Assembly: GCA_009760855.2 (NCBI GenBank)
Contig: WPIO01000001.1
Location: forward strand, 3,490,001 to 3,554,000
Direction: 5' to 3'
From: Cristatella mucedo
Lineage: Eukaryota; Bryozoa; Phylactolaemata; Cristatellidae
Length of the DNA stretch: 64,000 nucleotides
Below are positions 10,980 to 20,720 of the stretch, piece by piece. The position numbers and the translations under genes are program-made. The notes beneath the pieces are model-generated. The model worked only from the letters and a program-made list of their open reading frames with translations. It ran no database searches and was not told where the DNA came from. How positions within the stretch are numbered: the first letter of the stretch is position 1; each line of letters starts with the position of its first letter.

Positions 10980-11635
10980 AGCAGTATTCTTACGCACGAA
11001 CCCTGCTATACTTGCTTCAGGACTCGTGGTTTTGGCTTTCAAAAGTAAATTGCAGGGAAGTTTTCCGGTTGGGCTGTGAGGAAGAAAAGAGAGACCACTG
11101 CAGACTTTGCAAGGATAGCTCAGAGTATTACAGCTAATCCTTCTCTCAAAGGTATCTAAGGTTTGTATCGCAAAGGTTTCTCGGAGCAGTTTTAGATATT
11201 GGCGTTTCGAGGGCGGACGACCGGAGCGTGAGTTAATCAGGAGATGGGGGTAGTTCCGTAATGTTTTGGTTGCTTCTCAGCTGTTAGCAACCTAGGGATC
11301 GAGCGAGCTTTGATTAGTATATTGCAGGCTGCGGCTTTAAAAAAATAACGTCGCCGATGCTTTTTTAAGTAGAAACCTCTAGGCAGCATCTGTAGGCGAC
11401 TCGACGCAGTCTCTCTCAATCCGAGCTCGGCTCTTGCTAGGGGAGCGTCGCGATTGTTGGCGAGCGGCTAAGTAAGAGCGGCGGCGCTTCCGCTTCCGCC
11501 GGCGAGAAGCGAAAGCGACAGATCGAAGCCGCCGCCATCGGCATCATCTGCACGCTAATTGCAACGCTTCGCCTCCGAGACTACTCAGCTCGCGAGCCGC
11601 CCGAGCCGCGGTGAGCCGCGCTGGTCTCCTTGCAG

Positions 11636-11758
11636 CAGAGCTGGAGAGCAGCTGCTTCGCCGGACACAGGTTCATACCGAGGCACTCCGACGAAGTGCTA
11701 CTTGAGATGGGAGACCCAATCCGCATGGAGGAAGAGTACGCCGACCTGTGGTGCAAAG
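11636..11758 (+). CDS. MAPK8IP1: JIP scaffold, exon 3 (first half of SH3)
   Basis: The exon starts after CTCCTTGCAG (phase 1) and ends TGCAAAG|GTAGCG (phase 1). It encodes FAGHRFIPRHSDEVLLEMGD and then PIRMEEEYADLWCKG. This is the N-terminal half of the JIP1/JIP2 SH3 domain: the RFxPRHxDELxLExxDP block is diagnostic of that family, and the ALYDY motif of ordinary SH3 domains is replaced in JIPs. JIP SH3 domains dimerise and help assemble MLK-MKK7-JNK modules on kinesin-1 cargo. The acceptor is a NAGNAG site (TGCAGCAG), which could give a one-residue difference. The surrounding 11420-11760 stretch is unusually GC/CpG-rich and could contain an internal promoter for a shorter isoform starting at Met 11707. 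Confidence 0.88.
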
Positions 11759-11873
11759 GTAGCGGCGAGTGCGGCGGCTCTGGCCTTCGCGATGAGCCGG
11801 CAAGCATTCATTCTGACGCGGTTGAGCGAGCCAACTCCTCAGAGAGGCGCTTCAGGCAGAGCTCTCGCTGTAG

Positions 11874-11963
11874 GCCTAAACGTGCGGACTGGACAGAAAG
11901 GCATCTTTCCTTCAGTGTGCCTTGCAAACTCACCAGCTGATGAACTCGAAAAAGTATCCACCG
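11874..11963 (+). CDS. MAPK8IP1: JIP scaffold, exon 4 (second half of SH3)
   Basis: The exon follows a 115-base intron (11759-11873, GTAGCG...TGTAG). It encodes GLNVRTGQKGIFPSVCLANS and then PADELEKVST, ending at CACCG|GTGAGT. The NxRTGxxGxFP block is the conserved end of the JIP SH3 domain, where NMRTGARGVFP occurs in vertebrate JIP1. Joined to exon 3 it gives a continuous SH3 of normal length, with the intron splitting the domain in its middle. Phases are 1 in and 1 out, matching exons 3 and 5. The split is certain because reading through the intron loses the homology. Confidence 0.88.
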
Positions 11964-14089
11964 GTGAGTAGTGTGCAAGTGACTCGCAGGCAGTTACTTT
12001 TTTTTTAAGATTCTTACAATAAATAGACGAAGTTAAGAGTGAATAAAGAGAGCGAACTAAGATACTACTTTGCACGGCTGCAGCTAAACTCGTCTGATGG
12101 CCCTTGACGGTGCGGCACAAAGCTACTGCCGAGTCACCGTCGAAACACAATATGACGGTGCGATAGTCATGGTCAAAACGACATTTCCCGACTTAGAAGA
12201 CTAAGCGAATGATTAAATATCACTGCCTATAGCTTGAGTTTCTTCTCACATAATGAATAGAAACCAGTAGCGATTAAAATATAAACGATGTGCAATTTAA
12301 CATTAGGGAAACATAATGCAATGATGAATAACACTGGCATGCAAATGAAAACTTTTTTGTCAGTTGTTTTCAATAAAAAAATAGGCGATTTACATAAATT
12401 TTGGAATGCTTTTTCAGAATATGTAACTCGTTTAACCCAGCCCGTCAGGATTGCTAACAACTTGCATTTTATTTTACAATACTTTTACATGCAATACATA
12501 AAGTTTTCACAATCGTTCAGTAACAATATCATCTAGATTATGTACAAATTAAATATTATGATTATAAAGTCTTGCTTATATTTCTTATGTATATTTTCTT
12601 TCTTTAATACGTCCTTCTTAATGTAGTCACGTGCTTTTAAACTGCCTCTTCCTTGACTTTCTGCTATGCTCAGCAGCTGGATTGTGAGGCTTCAGCTTCC
12701 AGCAGTAATCGGCCATCGTGATAACAATACAGTGGACCTGATATCTGCACTCCATTTCAAATATTTCCTGATGAAACCTCTCACCCTGTTCCTCGCCGAA
12801 TGCTCCTAAATTTGATGGAAAATAGTCAAGGTGAGTGTTTAGAAAATGTATCCTAACACTCATTCAACTGCCAAATGCCGCGTAGCGTTGAATAATGTTC
12901 TCAACGACTTGCTCACAGTCAGCAGACTTTTGTTGACGAAAAAGTTCTCTACCGCAGATTTAAATCCATTCCATGCGTGCAACTCTAACTCCGTCATTTC
13001 TTAAACTGTCTTTTAAAAAAATTCTCTGACTTCTGGGCTAACAAAAAACTGCCAGCTTTGATCTTTGTCTCGCTAATTTGAGAACACTTTTCTAGTAAGT
13101 ACTTGACGGTATCGCCTTGTCGATGCAGAACATCAATGTAGTTTTTCATTAGTCCAAGCTATATTTGCAAGGGAGAAAGTAGCACTTTCTTGCTGTCGAA
13201 AAGCGGAGGCTCTTGGTGTTGTCACTCTCAAGCACACAAAGTGTTCGCTGTGGCCAGTCTTTCTTTCGGGAATAAAGAACATCAACGCGACTGTACCGCA
13301 TGCATAAAAATCACGGATATTTTGTGTAGCCAATTTTAGGTTCAAGCGTAAGGGCAATGAAATTTAAATCTCCGCATATCTGCCACTGGTGTTGATCGTA
13401 TTTGATTTCATCGAGAAGTATTTTCATCTTTCCACAAGTCTCCTTCATCTGTACAGAATGTGGTACCGGCAAAAAGGAATGTTTGCTTCCATTGTCAAGT
13501 AAAAGAGTTTCCCCTCCGTAGGACCGTAGCACTTTTCCATTTAGCTAACTAAACCTACCTTCGAAGTTGCTGTAAGAGATTCATTATTGCTGAATCTTTC
13601 GTCTAAAAGTACGAAAGAAACTCTTTTTCACGATGTCTATACCACGATAATATGAAGTAACCAGCGTAAAAAACATCTCTCTTTTAATCTAGAACCGAGG
13701 AGTTAAGCCGACTCTTTGGGCAGGTCAAGGTCTCTCACTAAGTCATCAATATTAGATTGTGACATAAGTTTAGGTGTCGGAGCATCAAAAACATCATAGT
13801 TGTCATCAGCGTCACCTTCAGTTGAGCCAGTTGAGCTCGGTTGTAAACTTAAAATTCAGTGATCAATTTACACCGGATCAATTTATTGTAAAGTAAAAGC
13901 AAAGTGCATTCGCCCTGACCGAACGATCTGAATCCCTTAGTTGGCCTAAATGTGACGTAATTTGGATAACGCACGTTAGGCATTTCTATGCAATGCTTAA
14001 GTATATTTTGAGAATCTCCTCAAGAATAGGTCACACTACGAGTAAAAAAAACACACTTTTTGTCGCACAGTATTATTCCATCTTTACAG
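11964..14089 (+). other. JIP intron 4
   Basis: Begins GTGAGT and ends TCTTTACAG. AT-rich sequence at 12000-12620 shows no gene. The middle holds an antisense pseudogene (12627-13835). Confidence 0.75.
12627..13835 (-). pseudogene. Decayed copy of a dispersed animal multicopy gene family
   Basis: On the reverse strand, fragments in order match a protein family that I recognise from many uncharacterised, multicopy entries in arthropods, cnidarians and other invertebrates. They are SNIDDLVRDLDLPKES and LLGSRLKE (about 13680-13770), VQMKETCGKMKILLDEIKYD then WQICGDLNF (13350-13470), KKVLLSPLQI then LGLMKN (about 13140-13190), DTVKYLLEKCSQISETKIKA (about 13040-13110), and THLDYFPSNLGAFGEEQGER followed by FHQEIFEMECRYQ and MADYCWKLKP (12640-12830). 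The copy has several in-frame stops and frameshifts, so it is dead. The family's function is not known to me; its scattered multicopy nature suggests a mobile-element origin, which is inference. Confidence 0.8.
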
Positions 14090-14214
14090 GTGTGCCTATG
14101 TGTTGCGAAATGGACAAGTTGGGCAGCTCTCACACGTTTCTGGTTCGGTTCCTGGGTTCCGTTGAGGCAAAGCGAAGCACTGGTGTCGAAGTAATCGTCG
14201 ACGCCATTCGAAAG
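14090..14214 (+). CDS. MAPK8IP1: JIP scaffold, exon 5 (start of PTB domain)
   Basis: Acceptor TCTTTACAG|GT, donor CGAAAG|GTAAGA. It starts in phase 1 and ends in phase 0. It encodes SSHTFLVRFLGSVEAKRSTG followed by VEVIVDAIRK. This is the first strand and first helix of a phosphotyrosine-binding (PID/PTB) domain: the F-x-V-x-FLGSV-x-V motif and the following G-x-x-V-x-x-A-x-x-K helix match JIP1/2 best and also resemble GULP/CED-6 and APPL. Following an SH3 with JIP signature, it identifies the gene as JIP1/2. The JIP PTB binds kinesin light chain, ApoER2 and APP-family tails. About 100 more residues are needed to complete the domain and none were recognised downstream. Confidence 0.88.
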
Positions 14215-14681
14215 GTAAGACAAAAAACACTATTGCAGAAGACAAAGGCTTTTTTGATCTAGAGCCGGAAGCCACTGGGTAGCAGCACGGGCGTCCCCCC
14301 CCCCCAGCACTGAGCGGCAATACGGGCGATAGGGCCATCCGTAAGGCTCTTCCGGAAATGCCGTCACGAGGACAAAAGCTCGTTGCATGGGTCCTCGAAT
14401 ATAAATCAGACCATACTTCTGACCGTGATGAATCTAGTGCCAAAGCGCGTGGCTGTAATTGGTCGTAACGCTATTTGTCTCTATTTGAGGTCGGCGCTTT
14501 TGGAGGCTGCGCTTTTTCGCTCATCCGGTCAAATTCTCCCCCTCAGTATAGCCAGCAGACCCAGAGGATATTGTAACTCTGCTGTCTCAATTAAGAACTC
14601 CTCACTTCCTTGCTCCACAGGTATTATTGCATGCCCATTTGGCTTGTACAATTTGAAGCCTTTCACGTTTTGCCATTGCAG

Positions 14682-14690
14682 GTTACAGAT
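14682..14690 (+). other. Candidate 9-nt microexon
   Basis: A strong acceptor (CGTTTTGCCATTGCAG) and a consensus donor (GTAAGT) enclose only GTTACAGAT (Val-Thr-Asp in phase 0). It lies 467 bases after JIP exon 5 with compatible phase. There is no protein similarity to support it. Confidence 0.2.
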
Positions 14691-14807
14691 GTAAGTGTCT
14701 TGGAAATACTAAATAGCCACCCGGGCTCTGCAACGGCTACTCTGCATGACATTCGAGCGGTCGCTGCTGCCCAGATCTGATGCCCAGAAGGCATAACGCA
14801 TTTTTAT

Positions 14808-14936
14808 TAACATTTTATTTGTACTGGGCTCATGTAACTGCTATTCAGTCGCTTTACATACACCTCAGGGCTCGAACCCACGACCTTGGTCATTAAAGGT
14901 GAGGACCTTGCCCATGAGCCAAAAGCAGGGCAGCTT
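14808..14936 (-). mobile_element. tRNA-derived SINE
   Basis: Reverse complement shows the B box (GGTCGTGGGTTCGAGCCCTG), then GTATGTAAAGCGACTGAATA, and a tail ACAAATAAAATG. The A-box side is worn (GGCTCATGGGCAAGG). Confidence 0.8.
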
Positions 14937-15436
14937 TTCCTCAGATGGCTCGCATGACTCAGCCAAGTCTTCGCCAGTTTGTGCTGGTCACGAATCCAAT
15001 GTACCGACTCCCCTTACCTACATTGTTCTATTGGTCAGAGGCTGTGCACCTTGGAGATAAACTTTGGAGCATATAGAGCTTAAGAAGCTGTTGTCAGATT
15101 GATGGCTTGATAAGCGTATGAGAAAATGGATTTTTACGCTTTAGCTGATGTTCAAAGAAAATTCTGGGCATATAAAAAAAGGAGGCAGAGTATAAAATTG
15201 AGATTATTGTACTGAATTTCCAGTTCATGAGCCGCTATCCAAAAGGAAGCTCGATACTACGAAAAACATCATATGAAATAAAAAAGAGCAACGTATATTA
15301 GTCAAAGTTGAAGCCCTCTCCCCAATTTTCCGACAAGTAATTTTAATGGTAAACTCGAGTGACGTTCATTTTTTGCCGAAACTAGTGGATGACTGCAAGA
15401 ATTTGCAATTCATGCTGCATTAGATAGCCATCGAGT

Positions 15437-15603
15437 AAGCACCGAATTTTGAGGACAACGTTTTGATAATGGTAGAGGTCCAATCAGGAACAAAAAAGAT
15501 TGCTATATCGTTATGCCAATATATTTCACACGATGAAGGCGGTTATTATTGGTGCAGAAATCTAGACGGAGCCATTTTTGAGTCGAATAATTCCTTTAAA
15601 GTA
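15437..15603 (+). pseudogene. Ig-like domain fragment
   Basis: An open stretch reads VQSGTKKIAISLC, then QYISHDEGGYYWCRNLDG and AIFESNNSFKV, then TGA. The DEGGYYWC motif with a Cys about 14 residues upstream and a hydrophobic strand before it looks like the E-F-G strands of an immunoglobulin domain. It could end at a donor (AAA|GTATGA). The open frame begins right after an in-frame TAA at 15434 and no good acceptor is visible. It is probably a decayed exon or a chance resemblance. Confidence 0.35.
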
Positions 15604-15747
15604 TGAATGTTTTCGCATGGATAGCCTCGGCAGGGAGTCTGGGCATCCAGTTACAAGATGACCACATCAGCACGTACTGTTGCTGCAATTCAAGCCTGTT
15701 TAGAGAGCTCACACCTGGTCTTTGCGTTTGTGAAATTCCTGAATTTC

Positions 15748-17992
15748 TGAGCGCCCCCGCCCAGACGGCCTATGGTTTACCACAGATATTAAACTAGCCA
15801 GGTCTACTCAACGAAAGCTTGAAAAAGCCTACAAAAGATCCGGACTGACTGTCCATCGACAGGCATATGAAGACTACTGTAGGTAGTACCAATTGATTTT
15901 AGCAAAGGCAAAGTCTAGCTTCTATAGAAAAAATTGTTGAATCACAGATGCACAATCCAAAAATGCTGATGTCGACAATAAACCATCTCCTCAACCGTTC
16001 CCAGATTAGCTCCTTACCTGATGATCCTAATGATGATCTAGCCGATCGCTTCTCTCGATTCTTTGTGCAGAAGATAGACAAGATCAGGGAATCCATCCCT
16101 GCGATGACAACCTCCCCACTAGAATGCTGTTCCTCGGTTCGTGGCTGCACCTCAATGTCTGCATTTAAGCAGGTCACTAGTGATTTAGTCCTTAAGTTCG
16201 TATCTCAATCAAAGAAGACAACAAGTCCTCTGGACCCTCTTCCCACTGTCTTGCTCCTACGTTGCATTGATCTGCTGTTGCCATGCATAACTAACATCAG
16301 TAATATGTCATTAGCCTCAGGTCATGTCCCAGCACCTTTCAAAAAAGCTGTAGTCAGGCCACTTCTCAAGAAAGCGACACTAGACCAAGAGAACTTGAGC
16401 AACTGCCGCCCAGTCTCCCATCTACCATTCCTATAAAAGACACTGGAACGGGTCATGGCAGACCAGCTGAACTCATATATCGAAACCTCACACCTTGCTA
16501 GTAAGTTCCAGTCTGGCTTTAGAGCTAATCACTCCACAGAGTCAGCATTGCTTAGGGTATACAACGACCTACTTAGGAATGCTGACATGGGTAGAGTGTC
16601 TCTGCTTGTTTTGCTCGATCTTTCGGCAGCTTTTGATACCATCTATCACCAAGTTCTTCTAGAGCGACTCTCATCTCACCTGGGCATCACTGGCACTGCT
16701 CTGCAATGGTTCAGGTCCTATCTCAGCTGGAGAATCCAGAGTTTTGACATAAATGGACAAAGATCATCCGAGGTACCTCTGAAATATGGGGTACATCGGG
16801 GCTCCATGCTTGGTCCGGTTCTTTTCATGGTTTATACTCTCCCTCCTGCTGATGTGGTTGCCAAGCACAATCTAGGCTTTCCCTTCTATGCGGATGACAC
16901 TCAGTTGTACATTTGCTTTGATCCCTCCCAGCCTTCAAGCAGCTCGAGTTCTCTCAACTCACTCGCTGCATTCATCGATGACATCCACACATGGATGGCA
17001 GCAAATTTTCTAAAACTAAACGATGATCAAACTAACCTACTAGTTATGGGCAAACTCAGTGTGATTCAGAGATTGGAAAGGCTGACTCTCAAAATTGGCT
17101 CTGCCAGCATATCTCCTGTCGAATCAGCTCAAAATCTTGGTGTCATATTCCAAAGCGACCTCTCGTTAGACGACCACATCAGCTCCACAGTCAAATCTGC
17201 CTATTTTCAGCTTCATAACATTGCTAAAATTCGGGCTTGTTTAGATAGAGATACCACGTCCAAGTTGGTCCATGCATTCGTGACATCCCGTCTCGACTTC
17301 TGCAACTCACTGCTTACTGGCCTACCAGCATGTGCTATCAGGTGATTGCAGGTGGTGCAAAACTCTGCAGCTTGGCTTGTCTGTCGTGAGCGTCGCAGTT
17401 GCCACGTTACTCCACTTCTCGCCGACCTGCACTGGCTACCAGTCAAGCAACGGATTGACTTCAAGGTCTTGTCGCTCACTTTTAGGTCACTTCATTCTAT
17501 GGCTCCAGCCTATCTTTCAGATATACTACCCCATCAGGCTAAGCATCGTACCACCCGCTTCTCGGAATCCAACAGTCTACAAATACCTCGTACAAACGTC
17601 AAATCCTTTGGAGACCGTGCATTTAGTTCGTATGCTCCCAAAGCCTGGAACTCCCTCCCGACATGCGTCAGAACATCCCCTGACCTGACCACATTTAAAA
17701 GGAATCTAAAAACACACTTATTTAGCACAGCATTTAGTGGGTCCCTGTGATTCGTCCTTGATGTGCTTATGCGTGTTGACACTGTGCATGCTGTCCACTA
17801 ACCACATTTGCATGCTGACCCTGTGCATGTCACCCCTAACTATATTATTCATTTTGTTTGTTTTTCAAGCATGATTTTACTTACCATTCAATTGCATTTC
17901 CCTTTGCAGCAAATGTAAAGCGCCTAGAGAGAGATTAAGTTCTCTGAGGGCGCTTTATCAAGTGCATTATTATTATTATTCCCATATAGACT
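15748..17992 (+). mobile_element. LINE family A, long 5'-truncated copy
   Basis: The copy starts abruptly in the endonuclease-RT linker (CCGCCCAGACGGCCTATGGT) and runs through the RT, its C-terminal region, the 3' UTR and the terminal hairpin to (ATT)n at about 17980. Over its whole length it is nearly identical to the copy at 4090-7390, sharing private changes, so the two share a recent ancestor. Confidence 0.92.
15948..17750 (+). pseudogene. LINE A reverse transcriptase, two in-frame stops
   Basis: A single frame carries the whole RT except for a TAA at about 16434 (after HLPFL) and a TGA at about 17343 (after ACAIR). Motifs are FKKAVVRPLLKK, LLDLSAAFDTI, GVHRGSMLGPVLFMVY and FPFYADDTQLY (catalytic YADD intact), with the end at LKTHLFSTAFSGSL. 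The stops inactivate it. It is less damaged in other respects than most copies here. Confidence 0.92.
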
Positions 17993-18039
17993 ACTACTAA
18001 CTCGTTACATGCATGGCTTCCTGGGTGTGCATTAGGAAG

Positions 18040-18195
18040 GTTCAAGCTTCTGGCCCAAAACTCTGCAGCCACGCTTGTTTTTTTGAAGTTCACGACAGCC
18101 AAATGGTACAGTTTTCTTTGACCTGCCATGGCTTCCAATCAATTAGCTAGTGTTCGGACTTCAAGCGTTTCGGCCATTACCTTAAGCTCCCTTAA

Positions 18196-18251
<56 letters not shown>

Positions 18252-18640
18252 GCCTGCTTATCGGAAATACTCCACAGTAAGGCTTGACATTACAGCACCA
18301 GCTCTTCTTACTTCAGCTGTTTATCTGTAAACAAAACCAGCTTCAAATCCTATGGAGATCGTGGCTTCAGCTCGCATGCTCCCAAATCCTAGATATATTT
18401 CCCGATTGACGTCGTGACGACCCCGACTTACCATTCAAAAAGACGCTAAAAATGACCCGCTCTTCACTGCATTCACTCAGTTATTGAGGACTATAGTTTG
18501 TGTGCTTATGTATTCTGAAATTGTGCATGCTCTTTCTCACCAATTGACCTGCTTTCTTCCACCATATGTAAAATGCCTTACGACACATTTCGTTTTCCAA
18601 GGGTACTAGAAAAATCTATTAGTATTATTATTAAATGGAA
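18040..18640 (+). mobile_element. Old LINE family A-like 3' end
   Basis: Divergent copy with CAAAACTCTGCAGCCACGCT, the SxAPKxW region (about 18370-18400), a 3' UTR with TGTGCATGC, and an (ATT)n-like end at about 18620-18636. A (CT)n run at 18199-18251 has expanded inside it. Confidence 0.7.
18199..18251. repeat. (CT)n microsatellite
   Basis: Pure (CT)n of about 52 bases within the old LINE copy. Confidence 0.95.
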
Positions 18641-19060
18641 CATCTTTTTTAATGCAAACACCTAAATAGATTTTGTATCTGCATATACGGAGAGATTATC
18701 CTGCTGTATTTTTCATTTTCCTGAAAAGTTCATTATCGTTTTTATAACTTGAAAAAATTACTGCACTGTGGAAAATTCACAATCTGGTGTAAGTGTGCTA
18801 AAAAATAATACCGTATTATAAACATAGAACAATATCAGTTCCGTATACCGACGTATTAGCTGTAAAAAGAGCTGTAGAAACTCACTTAATGATAGTCGCT
18901 TAGTCCATGGGGCATCATTACACAGTTTGTGACTGAACAGTTCTTGATGTAGGTGACGTGCCATCTCGTGGAGACTCTCCTAAAGCGATCTCAAAGCGAA
19001 TGTTGTACGAGCGGCCCGGCGCCACTCTGCTGTCTGACAGTTTTTTCCTCGGGAGTGCAG

Positions 19061-19084
19061 CTGTCTAGGTTTCCTTGCTCCCCG
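19061..19084 (+). other. Candidate 24-nt exon
   Basis: It lies between TTTTTTCCTCGGGAGTGCAG and CCCCG|GTAAGT. In phase 0 it reads LSRFPCSP. The splice sites are good but there is no homology, so this is only a candidate. Confidence 0.2.
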
Positions 19085-19355
19085 GTAAGTGCCCGGCCAA
19101 AGCAATGGCGACCGTTTTTCGCAGTCGTGCAGCAACGTAGAAACTCCACACTCCACTGCTCGAGCTACTAGCGCCTTGCTAGGCTTTAAGCAGCCGTTTG
19201 AGCTTTTCTGAGGTATCAGTATTGCTGCTTACGCATAACTTCGGAGCAAAATCTGTCATGCTGCAATCTCGTTTAGTTGCTTTAATTCGAAGGAACCGTG
19301 CTATGCGATTCGTCAAAAATAGATGCGAACATATTTTTTCCATTTATTGTTCCAG

Positions 19356-19451
19356 ACTACCACGGATCTATATCAAGAGCCACTTTTGGGAGAGGAGCAT
19401 TACGGCAGCATGAATAATAGCATAATTCAGCCTTCGGAGGCGTGTCACAAG
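19356..19451 (+). other. Candidate 32-codon exon
   Basis: It follows a strong polypyrimidine tract (TTTTTTCCATTTATTGTTCCAG) and ends CACAAG|GTCAGT. It is open in phase 0 at both ends, which fits the phase-0 end of JIP exon 5. It encodes TTTDLYQEPLLGEEHYGSMN followed by NSIIQPSEACHK. This does not resemble the middle of a JIP PTB, so it may be an alternative exon, belong to another gene, or be false. Confidence 0.3.
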
Positions 19452-20337
19452 GTCAGTCGACCACTGATAGCCATTGCAGGTTTGCAGTCATTGCTTAGCC
19501 GCACCGGTCTGTAAATGAAGAGTGGGAAAGAATTAAGTGCATACTATGTTTTTGGAAGGTTGAACGAATTTCTGCGACATGGTCATGCCTATCGAAATTT
19601 TTCGTACATGCTTACGTGATCTCAATTGTAATATTGCCATAGAGCTTCCTAAGCTTCCGCGAGTCCTTCTTCCTGCTACTTCCTTAGTGTAGCCACTCAA
19701 ATGCATGTTGCATAATTTTAGGGAGCAATAACGAAGCACTTCTTTTCCTTGAGGAATATCACCTACTCAGGCAGACATCCGGAGAACAGCAGGTGATCAG
19801 GCAAATACGCACTGCAGCTGATGATGACGTGACAAACCGGCTGTGGCCTTTCGAAGGCTTAATTCTTGTGATTCGCAATCAAGAACTTCAAAAGTGACCG
19901 AAAGAGCAGGAATACTGCTTTAAAATGAGGCTCAGCGGTCATAGCTAGAATACAGTAAGAGATTGGATTACATTAACGTATGATTAGCGTGATAACAAAT
20001 GGATTAAAGTCAAAGAGTGGATTGCATTCAAGTACTGTCAATATTCCCGCTGTGCTGCAGAGATGAAAATGTAACTGCTCGAAATAAGTATGCTACAAAT
20101 AATTACGCATGCCCGTACAGGTGTATACGGAGATATGTGTGGAAGAGCATTGTAATTTACCCTTCCAGCAGAAGCATCTTAGGACCTCTATGGATGCAAG
20201 GGCGGTCGAACGGCTGCTAAGTACGGCATTTTTATTGAATGCTTGTCCAAGTGCCATTTTAAGACAAAGAAAAGAACGCACAAGGTGTTTGAAAACAACT
20301 GATGTTTGATTGGAGCTTGCTTATACGGGTCAGTAAT

Positions 20338-20405
20338 ACTCGCCAGCGTATCGCTGTGTATATCAGCATACACACTCGCCAGTATATCAGCGTACACACT
20401 TGCCA
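20338..20405. repeat. Short imperfect tandem repeat
   Basis: The block ATCAGC(A/G)TACACACT(C/T)GCCAG recurs two to three times with partial units. Confidence 0.6.
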
Positions 20406-20619
20406 GCTGAGCCCTGGAACTACCAGGGCCGGACAGATGTAACCCGATGTTACATACATATTGTAAATGATACACAAGGAAATGTCAAGATATCTAACTA
20501 CCGCATTATCTTGGAAAATGAATTTTTAAAGCGTTTTAACGAATGTCTTACCTAAGAAAGGTATTGTGAAGTTTCCTTGATTTAGCATGGTATGAGCGAG
20601 GCTCATAGAAAACCTCTTG

Positions 20620-20720
20620 AATAATAATAGTGATACATTTGTATAGCGCCCTAAGAGAACCGAATCTCTTTCTAGACACTTTACAGATGCTGCATATAAA
20701 GCATTACACAATTTTTTAAA
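20620..20720 (-). mobile_element. LINE/SINE 3' tail fragment
   Basis: AATAATAATAG followed by TTGTATAGCGCCCTAAGAGA and CTCTTTCTAGACACTTTACA is the reverse complement of the shared terminal hairpin. No more of an element is recognisable. Confidence 0.7.
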
